In this document: piece after piece, positions 1 through 7,425 of the stretch
How the letters are laid out: each line of letters opens with the position of its first letter
Numbering within the stretch: the first letter of the stretch is position 1
NCBI GenBank assembly: GCA_030593225.1
Contig: JAUVHP010000009.1
Coordinates: forward strand, 1-19,460
Reading direction: 5' to 3'
Length of the DNA: 19,460 nt
Source: an archaeon
GTDB taxonomy: Archaea; Nanobdellota; Nanobdellia; Pacearchaeales; GW2011-AR1
Notes under the pieces: model-generated
The model's input: the letters and a program-made list of their open reading frames with translations, nothing else
Told to the model about the DNA's origin: nothing
The model's database searches: none
Made by a program: the position numbers and the translations under genes

Positions 1-953
1 TTAAGAATGTTGAAGAGCCACCAGTTGACCCCCCTGAAGAAAATGTTTTGCCTGTAATTCAAGGACTTGCTTTTTCTCAAGATTCTACTGCGAGTGCTGA
101 TGCAAATAATATTTACCAAACATGGGGAAAAGATATTGAAGGGAGAATTATTGCAACAGATGCTAATATAGAAGATACAATAATGTATGGAATGGATGTT
201 AGTGGAGATGGATTATTTTTAGGTTATCAAAATGAAGATGCATTCAGAATAGAAACAACTAAACCCAATAGAACAGATGCGACAGCAGATTTAGGGCAAG
301 TGGTTATGGAAGCTTGTGATGATGAAGGTTGTGATATAAAAACATTGGGTGTTGTTGGGAAGAATCCTGTTCAACCTAGTTTAACTAATATTATTGAAGA
401 AGGGAATATTAATTGGATTTATGGTGCTATAAGTGATGGGAGTTTATTGTCTCGATTTAACCTTGGTCTTAATGGAGTTCCTGATTTTTGGGGTTGGGAT
501 AATATTAATGAGTATTGGGCAGGGTTTGAAGTTGAAGCCCCACTTGGATATGGTGTGAATGATCTTAATGTTCGTGCAGAGAATTTTGCTGAAGATGTAA
601 ACATTATTAGTGATAGTGTTGAAGTTCCTTATGAAACAGATTTTCGGACAGATACAAAAGCAATTTTAGATGCTAATGAGGATAAGTATCAAGCTTATGT
701 TGAGGATAGCCAAGTTGCTTATGGGGGTGGAAGTTGTGGAGAAGCAAAAACATTTTATGTTGATTTTATTATAAAAAAACTTGATGAAAGTTTCGCACAT
801 ATAAATTATGTTGGAGAAAATGATAATGCAGTAGATGAAGCAGAAAATAAAGCATTATTAGAATGTTTTAACGATTCGCATTTGTATCAAAACAAAAACA
901 AAAAAGAAACAATTAATTCAAATATAACTAATTATGTAGTTGGTGGGTTTTAG
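1..953 (+). CDS. 3' part of a secreted/surface-type protein, family unknown (5' partial)
   Basis: The frame is open from the first complete codon (base 3) to the TAG at 951-953, so the gene begins upstream of the window; the TTG at 48 is an internal codon, not a convincing start. The visible part is about 316 residues. It opens with a Pro/Glu-rich linker (EEPPVDPPEEN) of the kind that joins domains in cell-surface proteins. The rest is acidic and rich in Asp, Asn and Gly, with no membrane segment visible and four Cys, two of them close together (ACDDEGCD). I do not recognise the family. Its composition is less Lys/Ile-rich than most neighbours, which fits an extracellular protein but could also reflect a different origin. 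The export signal, if there is one, would lie upstream. Confidence 0.75.
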   Translation, partial: KNVEEPPVDPPEENVLPVIQGLAFSQDSTASADANNIYQTWGKDIEGRIIATDANIEDTIMYGMDVSGDGLFLGYQNEDAFRIETTKPNRTDATADLGQVVMEACDDEGCDIKTLGVVGKNPVQPSLTNIIEEGNINWIYGAISDGSLLSRFNLGLNGVPDFWGWDNINEYWAGFEVEAPLGYGVNDLNVRAENFAEDVNIISDSVEVPYETDFRTDTKAILDANEDKYQAYVEDSQVAYGGGSCGEAKTFYVDFIIKKLDESFAHINYVGENDNAVDEAENKALLECFNDSHLYQNKNKKETINSNITNYVVGGF

Positions 954-1019
954 AATATAAGTATTTTTATATAGCACTCAGATTTTATTGGTAGCTGGAT
1001 GTTAAGTAAAATATTATAA

Positions 1020-1634
1020 TTAAATTACTTTTAGATTTTTTAATTCTTCTGTAGTTGTTTCATAATTTTTAAAATGAATTGTGTTTATGCCAAGGTTTTT
1101 TGCTCCAATAATATTTTTTTCCTTATCATCTACAAATATAACTTCCTTGGGCATAACGTCAAAATCTTCCAAAATAGGAAAGAATGCTTTTTTGCAAGGT
1201 TTTTTCTTTGAATTAAAATGGCTTAAACATATTCTATCAAAATATTTTATGACCTCTGAAGAAAAAATTGCTTTATCCATTTCTCTTGAAGAATTTGATA
1301 AAAGAACTAACTTATATTTATTACTTAATTTTTTTACTAATTGTATCATTTTTTCATTATATTCTTTTGTAAAATTTTTGTCGAAATCTTCTATTGCTTC
1401 TTGAATTTCTACTTCTGTAATATTTTTATTTATTTGCGATAGTGTTTTTTTCCAAAAATTATATTGAGAGAGGGTACGATTAAAATGGTAATCTTCAAAA
1501 TATTTATAGAAAAATGTATCATAATCTTTTGGAGAGATATTATATTTTTTAGCGATTCTTTTATGCGGATCATTATCATCTTTAGGGAAGGTTAAAACTC
1601 CTCCTAGATCAAAAATGATTAATTTTATTTCCAT
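1020..1634 (-). CDS. HAD-superfamily hydrolase (subfamily IA-like phosphatase)
   Basis: Predicted cytosolic phosphatase of 204 residues, a normal length for a HAD IA enzyme with an alpha-helical cap. Motif I is IIFDLGGVL near residues 7-14, with nucleophile Asp9. The usual second Asp is Gly, as in the YihX-like DLGNV/DLGGV group, whose members are active phosphatases. Motif II is LLSNSS, motif III the basic KKPCKK segment, and motif IV IFVDDKEKN carries the metal-binding acids. The cap lies between motifs I and II. The ATG at 1634 is supported by a TATA-like box centred about 26 bp upstream. It diverges from the TIGR00725-like gene, and the two promoters are separate. The substrate cannot be read from the sequence; sugar phosphates or nucleotides are typical. 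Confidence 0.88.
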   Translation of the reverse strand: MEIKLIIFDLGGVLTFPKDDNDPHKRIAKKYNISPKDYDTFFYKYFEDYHFNRTLSQYNFWKKTLSQINKNITEVEIQEAIEDFDKNFTKEYNEKMIQLVKKLSNKYKLVLLSNSSREMDKAIFSSEVIKYFDRICLSHFNSKKKPCKKAFFPILEDFDVMPKEVIFVDDKEKNIIGAKNLGINTIHFKNYETTTEELKNLKVI

Positions 1635-1654
1635 AATATTATCTGATTAGTTTT

Positions 1655-1664
1655 ATTTTTAAAA
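1655..1664 (-). promoter_or_regulatory. TATA box of the HAD gene at 1634
   Basis: A TTTTTAAAAT-like run lies about 26 bp upstream of the ATG on the minus strand. This is the spacing expected if transcription starts at or next to the start codon (leaderless mRNA). Confidence 0.5.
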
Positions 1665-1710
1665 TTTCCTTTTTTGGATTTTTAAAATTTCTTTAAACAT
1701 TTTAAGAAAA

Positions 1711-1720
1711 TTATTTAAAA
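1711..1720 (+). promoter_or_regulatory. TATA box of the TIGR00725-like gene
   Basis: TTATTTAAAA is centred about 25 bp before the ATG at 1741. No Shine-Dalgarno sequence precedes that ATG, so a leaderless transcript is likely. Confidence 0.5.
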
Positions 1721-1740
1721 GACTTAGTAATAAAAAAATT

Positions 1741-2232
1741 ATGAAAAGGAAAAAAATAATTGGAGTTATGGGTCCTGGAGGCGGAGCTACTGAAAGTGAC
1801 TTAGCTAATGCTGAAGAAATAGGAAAATTGATTGCCAAGAATGGATGGATTTTATTAAATGGGGGAAGAAAGAGTGGAGTTATGGACGCTGTAAGTAAAG
1901 GTGCAAAATTAAATGGGGGCCTTACAATTGGGATACTTCCTTCTGATAACTTAGAGGGGGTCTCTGAGTTTATAGATATTCCAATAGTTACTGGTATTGG
2001 GAGTGCTAGAAATAACATAAATATCCTTTCAAGTGATATTGTTGTTGCTTGTGGAATTGGAATGGGAACTCTATCTGAGATTTCTTTAGCAATAAAAGCC
2101 GATAAAAAAGTAATATTGATTAATAACAATAATGAATCTAAAATTTTCTTAAATAACCTCAGTTGGAAAAAAATAGGCATTGCTGAATCACCCTCTGAAG
2201 TTGCAAAATTAATTAAAAATTATTTTGATTAG
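1741..2232 (+). CDS. TIGR00725/LOG-like Rossmann nucleotide-binding protein
   Basis: A 163-residue single-domain protein with the Rossmann-like fold of the SLOG/LOG group (TIGR00725, DprA-related). Features in order: an N-terminal strand with a Gly-rich loop (GVMGPGGGA, residues 8-16), the GGRKSGVMDA segment (41-50) corresponding to the GGxxGxM phosphate-binding loop, and GIGMGTLSEI (105-114) corresponding to the GGxGTxxE motif of LOG lysine-decarboxylase-like proteins. The length is typical of TIGR00725. Such proteins bind or cleave nucleotides, and some were annotated as molybdenum-cofactor carrier-like; the substrate here is unknown. It converges on the phosphoribosyltransferase gene with only about 25 bp between stop codons. 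The start is supported by a TATA box at leaderless spacing. Confidence 0.85.
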   Translation: MKRKKIIGVMGPGGGATESDLANAEEIGKLIAKNGWILLNGGRKSGVMDAVSKGAKLNGGLTIGILPSDNLEGVSEFIDIPIVTGIGSARNNINILSSDIVVACGIGMGTLSEISLAIKADKKVILINNNNESKIFLNNLSWKKIGIAESPSEVAKLIKNYFD

Positions 2233-2257
2233 TATATCTAAATTGGATTATTGAAAA

Positions 2258-2866
2258 TTATTTATTAACTAGTATAGATTCAATTGATTTTTTCATCTGT
2301 CTTCTAAATTTAATTCCTTCTTTAGTCATAGTGGAGAATGGCTGAAGATTTGCATCATAATCTATGCCAATAATATGTTGCTGACTATGAAAATTTGAGT
2401 TATATTCATCTTGTTCATATTCTCTTCCATAAACATCTACAGACGAATTTAAATCTCCCAATAAGCATCCAAATTTAATTTCAATAGAATTATTACTTAA
2501 TTTTTTAAATAAAGTTTTGACTCTTTTGAAACTAACCCCTGTTCTTGTCCATTCGTCCAATAAAATTATTTTTGGGTTTCTTTTTTTACTTAATAAATAG
2601 TCAACTAAAGGTTTGATGTGATCTTGAGTAATCTTCTTAGAATCATTTTTACTAATACGTTTAAATTTAATTGTAGAATCGCATGTTGGAAATTTGCCAT
2701 AAATCTTTTGATACATTATTGAAACTGCAAGTGCAACTATTCTTCCACCACGATCACATCCAATAATGCAATCGGGTTTATAGTTATGTATAAAATTAAC
2801 AATAGGCAAAACTATATTTCCAATAGTATATTCATTTATTTTAGAATCTTTTCTATATCCAGGCAT
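2258..2866 (-). CDS. Type I phosphoribosyltransferase-like protein
   Basis: About 202 residues. The PRPP-binding loop is IILLDEWTRTGVS (about residues 100-112), matching the hydrophobic-acidic-acidic-x3-T-G pattern of type I phosphoribosyltransferases. CIIGCDRGGRIVA (33-45) fits the pyrophosphate loop. It is expected to transfer ribose-5-phosphate to or from a base, or to bind PRPP as a regulator; the acceptor is not predictable. Last gene of a five-gene minus-strand operon. I chose the ATG at 2866 because the preceding gene's TAA is only one base away (TAAAATG), an arrangement seen twice more in this window. A TTG at 2917 would add 17 residues and a 50-bp overlap. That longer N-terminus is protein-like enough that I cannot exclude it. 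Confidence 0.82.
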   Translation of the reverse strand: MPGYRKDSKINEYTIGNIVLPIVNFIHNYKPDCIIGCDRGGRIVALAVSIMYQKIYGKFPTCDSTIKFKRISKNDSKKITQDHIKPLVDYLLSKKRNPKIILLDEWTRTGVSFKRVKTLFKKLSNNSIEIKFGCLLGDLNSSVDVYGREYEQDEYNSNFHSQQHIIGIDYDANLQPFSTMTKEGIKFRRQMKKSIESILVNK

Positions 2867-2867
2867 T

Positions 2868-3560
2868 TTATAATAATATTGAAAAACTTTTTCTCTTATT
2901 TTCAGAATTAGATTCAAATTCCAAATAATGATTATAATTTTCAGATGCTCCTCTACTTGGATTATTTAATTTTTGGCAATATTCTTCTAAATCGTTTAAA
3001 TTCAAACTCTCTCCCAATGCAACAAGGCATCTTTCACCTAATCCAAGATTTGGTGAAATTTCCATAACTTTTTTTATTAGTTTTTGTTTGTTAGGATATT
3101 TATCGTTAAGAATTTTTTTCATTTCTTTTTTTGTAAATTGTGTATCTATTTGTAATAAATTAAATTCATTCTCAAAATCTCCGATATCGTCTGCTAAGGC
3201 ATATCCTGTATAAATAAAATGGTGCTTGTCTCTCAATTTAAAATAAAGTTCTGTCTCTTTAACTTCGTCACATAAAAGAATTTGCGGTGTAGAGGGGATA
3301 CTTTTTAAAATAATCCTCAAATTTTCTTCAGATCTGTTTGTAACTTTTATTCCTGCGTCTAAAGAGCAAAGATTTTTTATATAACAATGAGGCAAATTAT
3401 TTATAGCACAATAAGATTTAATTCTCTTTAGCAGAGAACTTTTTCCCGCACCAGAAAGATTTTTTGTATAAAAATAAATATTCTTTGAAAATTTAAAATT
3501 GATAAATCTATCTATTGATTGGAGAACTATTTTATCTAAATGAGATTTTTCTAATGGCAT
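2868..3560 (-). CDS. P-loop ATPase (AAA/STAND-like), divergent Walker A
   Basis: A 230-residue NTPase. The Walker A region is YTKNLSGAGKSS (31-42), keeping GKS but with Asn34 where the first Gly of GxxxxGKS would be. Walker B is QILLCDEV (93-100). The C-terminal part, about residues 140-215, is helical and ends in a Lys/Ser-rich tail. The overall order (short N-terminal extension, P-loop, Walker B, helical lid) resembles small AAA or STAND-type ATPases, but I cannot name the family. It overlaps the glycosyltransferase gene by 10 bp and is followed after one base by the phosphoribosyltransferase, so the two are probably made together and may act as a pair. Energy-dependent regulation or assembly is as likely as catalysis on a metabolite. 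Confidence 0.78.
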   Translation of the reverse strand: MPLEKSHLDKIVLQSIDRFINFKFSKNIYFYTKNLSGAGKSSLLKRIKSYCAINNLPHCYIKNLCSLDAGIKVTNRSEENLRIILKSIPSTPQILLCDEVKETELYFKLRDKHHFIYTGYALADDIGDFENEFNLLQIDTQFTKKEMKKILNDKYPNKQKLIKKVMEISPNLGLGERCLVALGESLNLNDLEEYCQKLNNPSRGASENYNHYLEFESNSENKRKSFSILL

Positions 3561-4990
3561 TTTACTCTTTTAATTTCTTTTTTATTTGTATTAATTGAAA
3601 AATAAATAAAACTCCTTCCTGATTCCTTACAATACCATCTAACTATATAAAAATTAGAAAAAGAATATGTCCTACAATAATGTCCATTAATATCTTCTGA
3701 AGTATTTTTTATCAACTTATCTGATAAAAACTTTTCTGAATTTCTTCTATGTAAGTTTAATTCTTTTTGAATTGTATATGGAATAATTTCTCTAAACCAT
3801 TCGGGTACAGGATTTTGATAATCTATTGATAATTCTGATGTCCAAGAAATTAAAATTTTTGATTCAGAATTGGGCTTGTTTAATATACAAATCTCATTTT
3901 TATTATTAGATAAATATTTTGCATTATAACCTTCCTTATCTATTTGGATATTTTTTGATTTAGAATTATCAATAAGATATTGGGCTATTTTTAAGGAAGC
4001 ATTATTATCCTTCAAATATTTTTTTTGATTCTCTAACAAGTTTTTATTTAAAGCAGATTCAATAGCTTTTTTTATAGTCTCATTGTTTAAATCATCCTCA
4101 TTTAACTTGACAATACAACCTTTGCTTTCAAAAATCTCAGATCTTCTAATTTGATCTCTTAAAAATGGGAGAGGTATTGAAATTGTTGGCTTGTTTAGAT
4201 ATGCTGATTGTATTAAAGTAGTTCCTCCATGGGTAATTATTCCTTTTGCTCTAGTCATAATATCTATAAATTCTTCAGTAGTATCAACAAAATCATGAAA
4301 AATTATATTCTTTTTTTTACAATTAAAATCCTCTAATTTAAAATGATTAGACAATATTAATAAATTATATTTTTCCTGAGATTCAAAATATCTTATTACC
4401 TTCTCTATTATTTTTTTCAATGAGTCTTTCCATCCCCCACCTCCCAAACTTAATAAAAAAGTATTTTCTTGTATATTTAAAGAATTATTTTTTCTTTCTG
4501 GTAAAATTGGACCCACAATATCTAACTTACTTAAATTATTATTGATATAAAAATTTGGGTAAGTAAAAAATATCTTATCTGCAATTTCAGAATAAAATTT
4601 TAATCTTTCTTTCATCTCATTTGGAAAAATTAACACAAATGGAATTTTGTTTTCTAAGCATGCCTTAAAAGCATATCTGAAATTCATTATTACCCTGTCT
4701 GGTTTGAGAGTTCTTACGATGGCGTCTAGCAATGGTTCAACTAATGGATTGAAATCTATTGCATTATAAATATATTTATCTTTACATCCAGAACTTAGTG
4801 GGAGTTTAATAACACAAAAACCTTCTTTTTCAGCCAATCTTGCCGCATTTCCTTCACAAACAATTGTTATTTCGCAATTCTTGTCCAATTTAACTAATTT
4901 TTTTGCGACAGTAATACATTCTACAATATGCCCATAAGTGTGATTGCTAGTTAAAAACAAATATTTTTTTGGTATTTTAATCAAGTCCAT
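3551..4990 (-). CDS. GT-B glycosyltransferase (MurG/GT28-like) with extra C-terminal domain
   Basis: A 479-residue protein. Residues 10-350 form a two-Rossmann GT-B fold. The N-terminal strand-loop TSNHTYGHIVE (14-24) matches the acceptor-side GxxGH-like loop. The C-terminal nucleotide-sugar site is RAKGIITHGGTTLIQSAYL (248-266) followed by KPTISIPLPFLRDQ (267-280), closely resembling the MurG/GT28 donor site. A Gly-rich linker (LGGGGWKD, 182-189) joins the halves. Residues 360-479 are not part of a normal GT28 enzyme and contain a Trp/Tyr/Cys-rich stretch; I do not recognise this domain. No membrane segment is seen, so it is probably cytosolic or peripheral. The ATG is preceded by a strong GGAGGT site eight bases away. 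It overlaps both neighbours (10 and 14 bp). Confidence 0.88.
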   Translation of the reverse strand: MDLIKIPKKYLFLTSNHTYGHIVECITVAKKLVKLDKNCEITIVCEGNAARLAEKEGFCVIKLPLSSGCKDKYIYNAIDFNPLVEPLLDAIVRTLKPDRVIMNFRYAFKACLENKIPFVLIFPNEMKERLKFYSEIADKIFFTYPNFYINNNLSKLDIVGPILPERKNNSLNIQENTFLLSLGGGGWKDSLKKIIEKVIRYFESQEKYNLLILSNHFKLEDFNCKKKNIIFHDFVDTTEEFIDIMTRAKGIITHGGTTLIQSAYLNKPTISIPLPFLRDQIRRSEIFESKGCIVKLNEDDLNNETIKKAIESALNKNLLENQKKYLKDNNASLKIAQYLIDNSKSKNIQIDKEGYNAKYLSNNKNEICILNKPNSESKILISWTSELSIDYQNPVPEWFREIIPYTIQKELNLHRRNSEKFLSDKLIKNTSEDINGHYCRTYSFSNFYIVRWYCKESGRSFIYFSINTNKKEIKRVKCH

Positions 4991-5786
4991 TACTAATTAC
5001 CTCCAAAGCTTTTGATAAATATTTTTCTTTTATATCTTTTTTGTTTCTATAGATGCCATGATAAATTCCATAAACCACATAATTGCTTCCTAATAGTGTT
5101 GGTAAATTTCTAAAATTTTCTTTGCCAAGGGTTTTTTTAAATAATTCTTTTGCAAGTTGATGATTTCCTTCAAATTGCAGAGAAGAAATCATAGAAGATA
5201 TATCAAAAGAAGAATCGTGTAAAAGAACATTTTCCCAATCTATAGAAAGTAGCCTTCCATTTCTTTCTACTAAATTGTTTATTCTATAATCTCCATGAGA
5301 AGGTACAAGGGTTCCTCTATTAATATTCTCAAGGGCTTTTATATATTTTTTAAAAACTTCTTTAGAAAGAGAATCTCTTTGTCTGTCCAAACCTTCTGTT
5401 ATAATATTCCGCAAATAATTATCTTTATATTCAGCAGGATATCCAGAAGAATGAATTCTCTCCATAAGAGATAAAATTCCTTCTGAGGAAAGAGTTTTTT
5501 GTCTAATAGGAATTGTTTCTAATGTCATTATAACTAATTGGGAATCTGGATTTTTATGTATTAACATTGGAGAAAGATCTCTTTGACCAAAATAATCCAA
5601 TGCACTTGATTCTGTTTCAAATTTCATATATTTTGCATAATCAGAATGAAAAATTTTGAGTACTCTTTCAATCCCTCCAATTATTACTCTAAGGACTTTA
5701 TTTTTCAAACCGTTTGACATATCTTCTAATAGCTCAACATCTCCAAAATCTCTTTCAAGCTCAGATATCTTACTAATTGTTTCCAA
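4977..5786 (-). CDS. Aminoglycoside phosphotransferase (APH)/choline-kinase-like small-molecule kinase
   Basis: A 269-residue kinase-fold protein. The N-lobe has VELLEDMSNGLKNK as the first strand and loop and RVLKIF (41-46) carrying the probable ATP-binding Lys44. The C-lobe has the Brenner motif PSHGDYRINNL (162-172), with catalytic Asp166 and metal-binding Asn171, followed by SIDWENV (181-187) with the second metal ligand Asp183. Such enzymes phosphorylate hydroxyls on sugars, choline, amino alcohols or antibiotics. In this operon a sugar or nucleoside substrate is a reasonable inference. The start is a TTG at 5786; the next ATG (codon 23) would remove the first strand of the N-lobe, so the TTG is preferred despite no clear ribosome site. 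It overlaps the HAD gene and the glycosyltransferase gene by 14 bp each. Confidence 0.87.
   Translation of the reverse strand: METISKISELERDFGDVELLEDMSNGLKNKVLRVIIGGIERVLKIFHSDYAKYMKFETESSALDYFGQRDLSPMLIHKNPDSQLVIMTLETIPIRQKTLSSEGILSLMERIHSSGYPAEYKDNYLRNIITEGLDRQRDSLSKEVFKKYIKALENINRGTLVPSHGDYRINNLVERNGRLLSIDWENVLLHDSSFDISSMISSLQFEGNHQLAKELFKKTLGKENFRNLPTLLGSNYVVYGIYHGIYRNKKDIKEKYLSKALEVISNGLD
4999..5004 (-). promoter_or_regulatory. Shine-Dalgarno site of the GT28-like gene
   Basis: GGAGGT lies eight bases before the ATG at 4990, inside the end of the kinase gene. It is the strongest ribosome-binding site in the window and fixes the start. Confidence 0.75.
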
Positions 5787-6294
5787 TTTTTTCTTTTATT
5801 TCTTTAATTGAATATTTTTTTATTGGGCAATGATCAACAAGAATAGTTTCACACCCTAATTCAGAAGAAATATAATCTATGCCATAATTATCTGCTATAT
5901 GTAAAACTTCTTTAGGTTTACACAAAAAATCATCAAATATTTTTTGGAAATGTTCCTTTTCTTTAATTTCTGAATTAAAATCATCCTTTGCTGAATAAAA
6001 ACTTTTGAAATATTTTAATAAATTATATTTATTTAAATTTTCTTTAACATATTTATTACTCGCCATAGAGAAAATTACTAAAGTATAATTCTCTGATAAT
6101 TTTTTTATTAATTCTTGTGTATCTTGGCATATATTACAATTCTTAATAAATTCATCCCTCATATATTTCTCTTTTTTTATTTCGTCCACTACTCCTTTTT
6201 CTTTAAGTTCTGAGAGTATTTTCAATTTTTCTCTATAATTCCAAATATCTTGTCTAATAGTGCCATCAAAGTCAAAAATGATCAATCTTTTCAT
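5773..6294 (-). CDS. HAD-superfamily hydrolase, first gene of the 6294-2258 operon
   Basis: A 173-residue HAD phosphatase-like protein. Motif I is IIFDFDGTI (5-13) with the canonical DxD (Asp8, Asp10). Motif II is LVIFSMASN, a Lys-bearing segment follows (SEIKEKEHF), and motif IV is EVLHIADNYGID. The short cap between motifs I and II contains CNICQ. Predicted to be a cytosolic phosphatase for a small phosphorylated metabolite; a role removing a phosphate from a product of the phosphoribosyltransferase or kinase in the same operon is an inference. It is the promoter-proximal gene: its ATG is 25.5 bp from the centre of the palindromic TATA box at 6315-6324. It is distinct from the HAD gene at 1020-1634, which has the DLGGV form of motif I. 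Confidence 0.88.
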   Translation of the reverse strand: MKRLIIFDFDGTIRQDIWNYREKLKILSELKEKGVVDEIKKEKYMRDEFIKNCNICQDTQELIKKLSENYTLVIFSMASNKYVKENLNKYNLLKYFKSFYSAKDDFNSEIKEKEHFQKIFDDFLCKPKEVLHIADNYGIDYISSELGCETILVDHCPIKKYSIKEIKEKIGNN

Positions 6295-6314
6295 GGAAAT
6301 GCCAAAGTGAAAAA

Positions 6315-6324
6315 ATTTATAAAT
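6315..6324. promoter_or_regulatory. Palindromic TATA box shared by two divergent operons
   Basis: ATTTATAAAT is a perfect inverted repeat. Its centre (6319.5) is exactly 25.5 bp from the first base of the ATG at 6345 on the plus strand and of the ATG at 6294 on the minus strand. No other TATA-like element lies in the 50-bp gap, so one box probably serves both directions with leaderless mRNAs on each side. Confidence 0.75.
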
Positions 6325-6344
6325 GTTACTATAATAAAGTGGTT

Positions 6345-7424
6345 ATGGATTTTATGAATGAATTATTAAGAAAAACTAATTATGCTCCTAAAAAATGGAA
6401 TAAGCCATTTGTAAGAGGGGGAGAAGATTTCGCAATGATTTATTTTATGTCAAAATTGTGTAGCTATAAAAGAGATTCTGGAGGATGTACTTTCTGCACA
6501 ATTGAGAACAGGGCTTTGGGGACTGAAGGTTATCTTCATCAATTTAAATATCTCTCAGATTTCATACAAGAAAAAACAAAAAAAAATATTCTTTTGTTTA
6601 ATCGTAATTTTTTTGATGAAAAAGAATTGCCTTCAAATGAAAGAAAAGAATTATTAAAAGAAGCAAAAAAATATGCTTCAAAAATAATTTCAATTGAATC
6701 TCGTCCAGAATATATCACAGAAAATAATATTAATGAAATGAGAAAAATTTTAGGAGATAATTTAGAAATTGATTTATCAATAGGAGTGGAAACTACAAAT
6801 GATTTCATAAGAAAATATAATCACCATAAAGGATTTAATATGAAAGAAGTATATCAAGCTAAAAAGATCATGGATTCCCAAGGAATTAATTTTGTACCTT
6901 TTGTCTTTGTCAAACCTTTATTTATGGCAGAAAAATTAGCTATAAAAGATACAACAAAAAGTATAGAAAAAGTATTAGATATGGGGGCAAAAAGAGTCTC
7001 AATACAACCAATGCATGCATATAAAGGAAGTTTAGGAGGAATGATGATTGAATGGAAAAAAACCTTGCCTCCAAATCTTTGGTCGTTATATCAAATTTTG
7101 GTTAATTTAAAGGATACTTCAAAAGTGGGGGTTCAAGCAATTAATCCAACAAAGTTAGATCCTACTCCAGATTATATGCCTATAAGTAATAAAGATAGTT
7201 TTGAAGAATTAGAAGCAATTTTAACAGGTAGAGAAAAAATAGAAAATGCTCCAAATGTTCCCAGTAGAAAAGAATGGATTGAAAGATTAAAAACTGCTAA
7301 GAATATTCATCCTGTTGAAAAATTAATTAAGGATTATAAATTTTTAAAAAACCATTTGAAATTAGTTGCTCCAATAGATGAAGAACAAATATGGAGAGAT
7401 TACGAAACAATTTATAGTTGGTAA
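6345..7424 (+). CDS. Radical SAM protein, archaeosine-synthase RaSEA (TIGR01210)-like
   Basis: A 359-residue radical SAM enzyme. The cluster-binding cysteines are Cys39, Cys48 and Cys51 (CX8CX2C), a spaced-out arrangement rather than the classic CX3CX2C. Segments following it match what I recall of the RaSEA/TIGR01210 family in order: a FNRNFFDEKELP-like strand, IESRPEYIT, IDLSIGVETTNDFIRK, FVFVKPLFMAEKLAIKD and ISIQP-like text. RaSEA works with ArcS to finish archaeosine (G+) in archaeal tRNA. No ArcS or TGT gene is in this window, and the gene is instead paired with a glycosyltransferase, so a different substrate is possible. The ATG at 6345 is preferred over GTG 6339 because it sits at leaderless distance from the TATA box. 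Assignment to the family is good; assignment of the reaction is weaker. Confidence 0.78.
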   Translation: MDFMNELLRKTNYAPKKWNKPFVRGGEDFAMIYFMSKLCSYKRDSGGCTFCTIENRALGTEGYLHQFKYLSDFIQEKTKKNILLFNRNFFDEKELPSNERKELLKEAKKYASKIISIESRPEYITENNINEMRKILGDNLEIDLSIGVETTNDFIRKYNHHKGFNMKEVYQAKKIMDSQGINFVPFVFVKPLFMAEKLAIKDTTKSIEKVLDMGAKRVSIQPMHAYKGSLGGMMIEWKKTLPPNLWSLYQILVNLKDTSKVGVQAINPTKLDPTPDYMPISNKDSFEELEAILTGREKIENAPNVPSRKEWIERLKTAKNIHPVEKLIKDYKFLKNHLKLVAPIDEEQIWRDYETIYSW

Positions 7425-7425
7425 A

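Noticed and set aside
954..1019. Possible RNA gene in the gap between the first two genes
   Set aside because: No cloverleaf, no stable GC-rich stems and no conserved tRNA bases are visible.
1081..1404. 107-codon plus-strand frame opposite the HAD gene
   Set aside because: The HAD frame on the minus strand contains all four catalytic motifs.
1659..2180. Open 173-codon frame on the minus strand opposite the TIGR00725-like gene
   Set aside because: The plus-strand frame has clear family motifs and a promoter; the minus frame is hydrophobic without any motif and is its mirror.
2867..2917. TTG-initiated 17-residue extension of the phosphoribosyltransferase
   Set aside because: It overlaps the ATPase gene by 50 bp, uses a TTG without a good ribosome site, and a TAAAATG junction offers a better start; kept as an alternative only.
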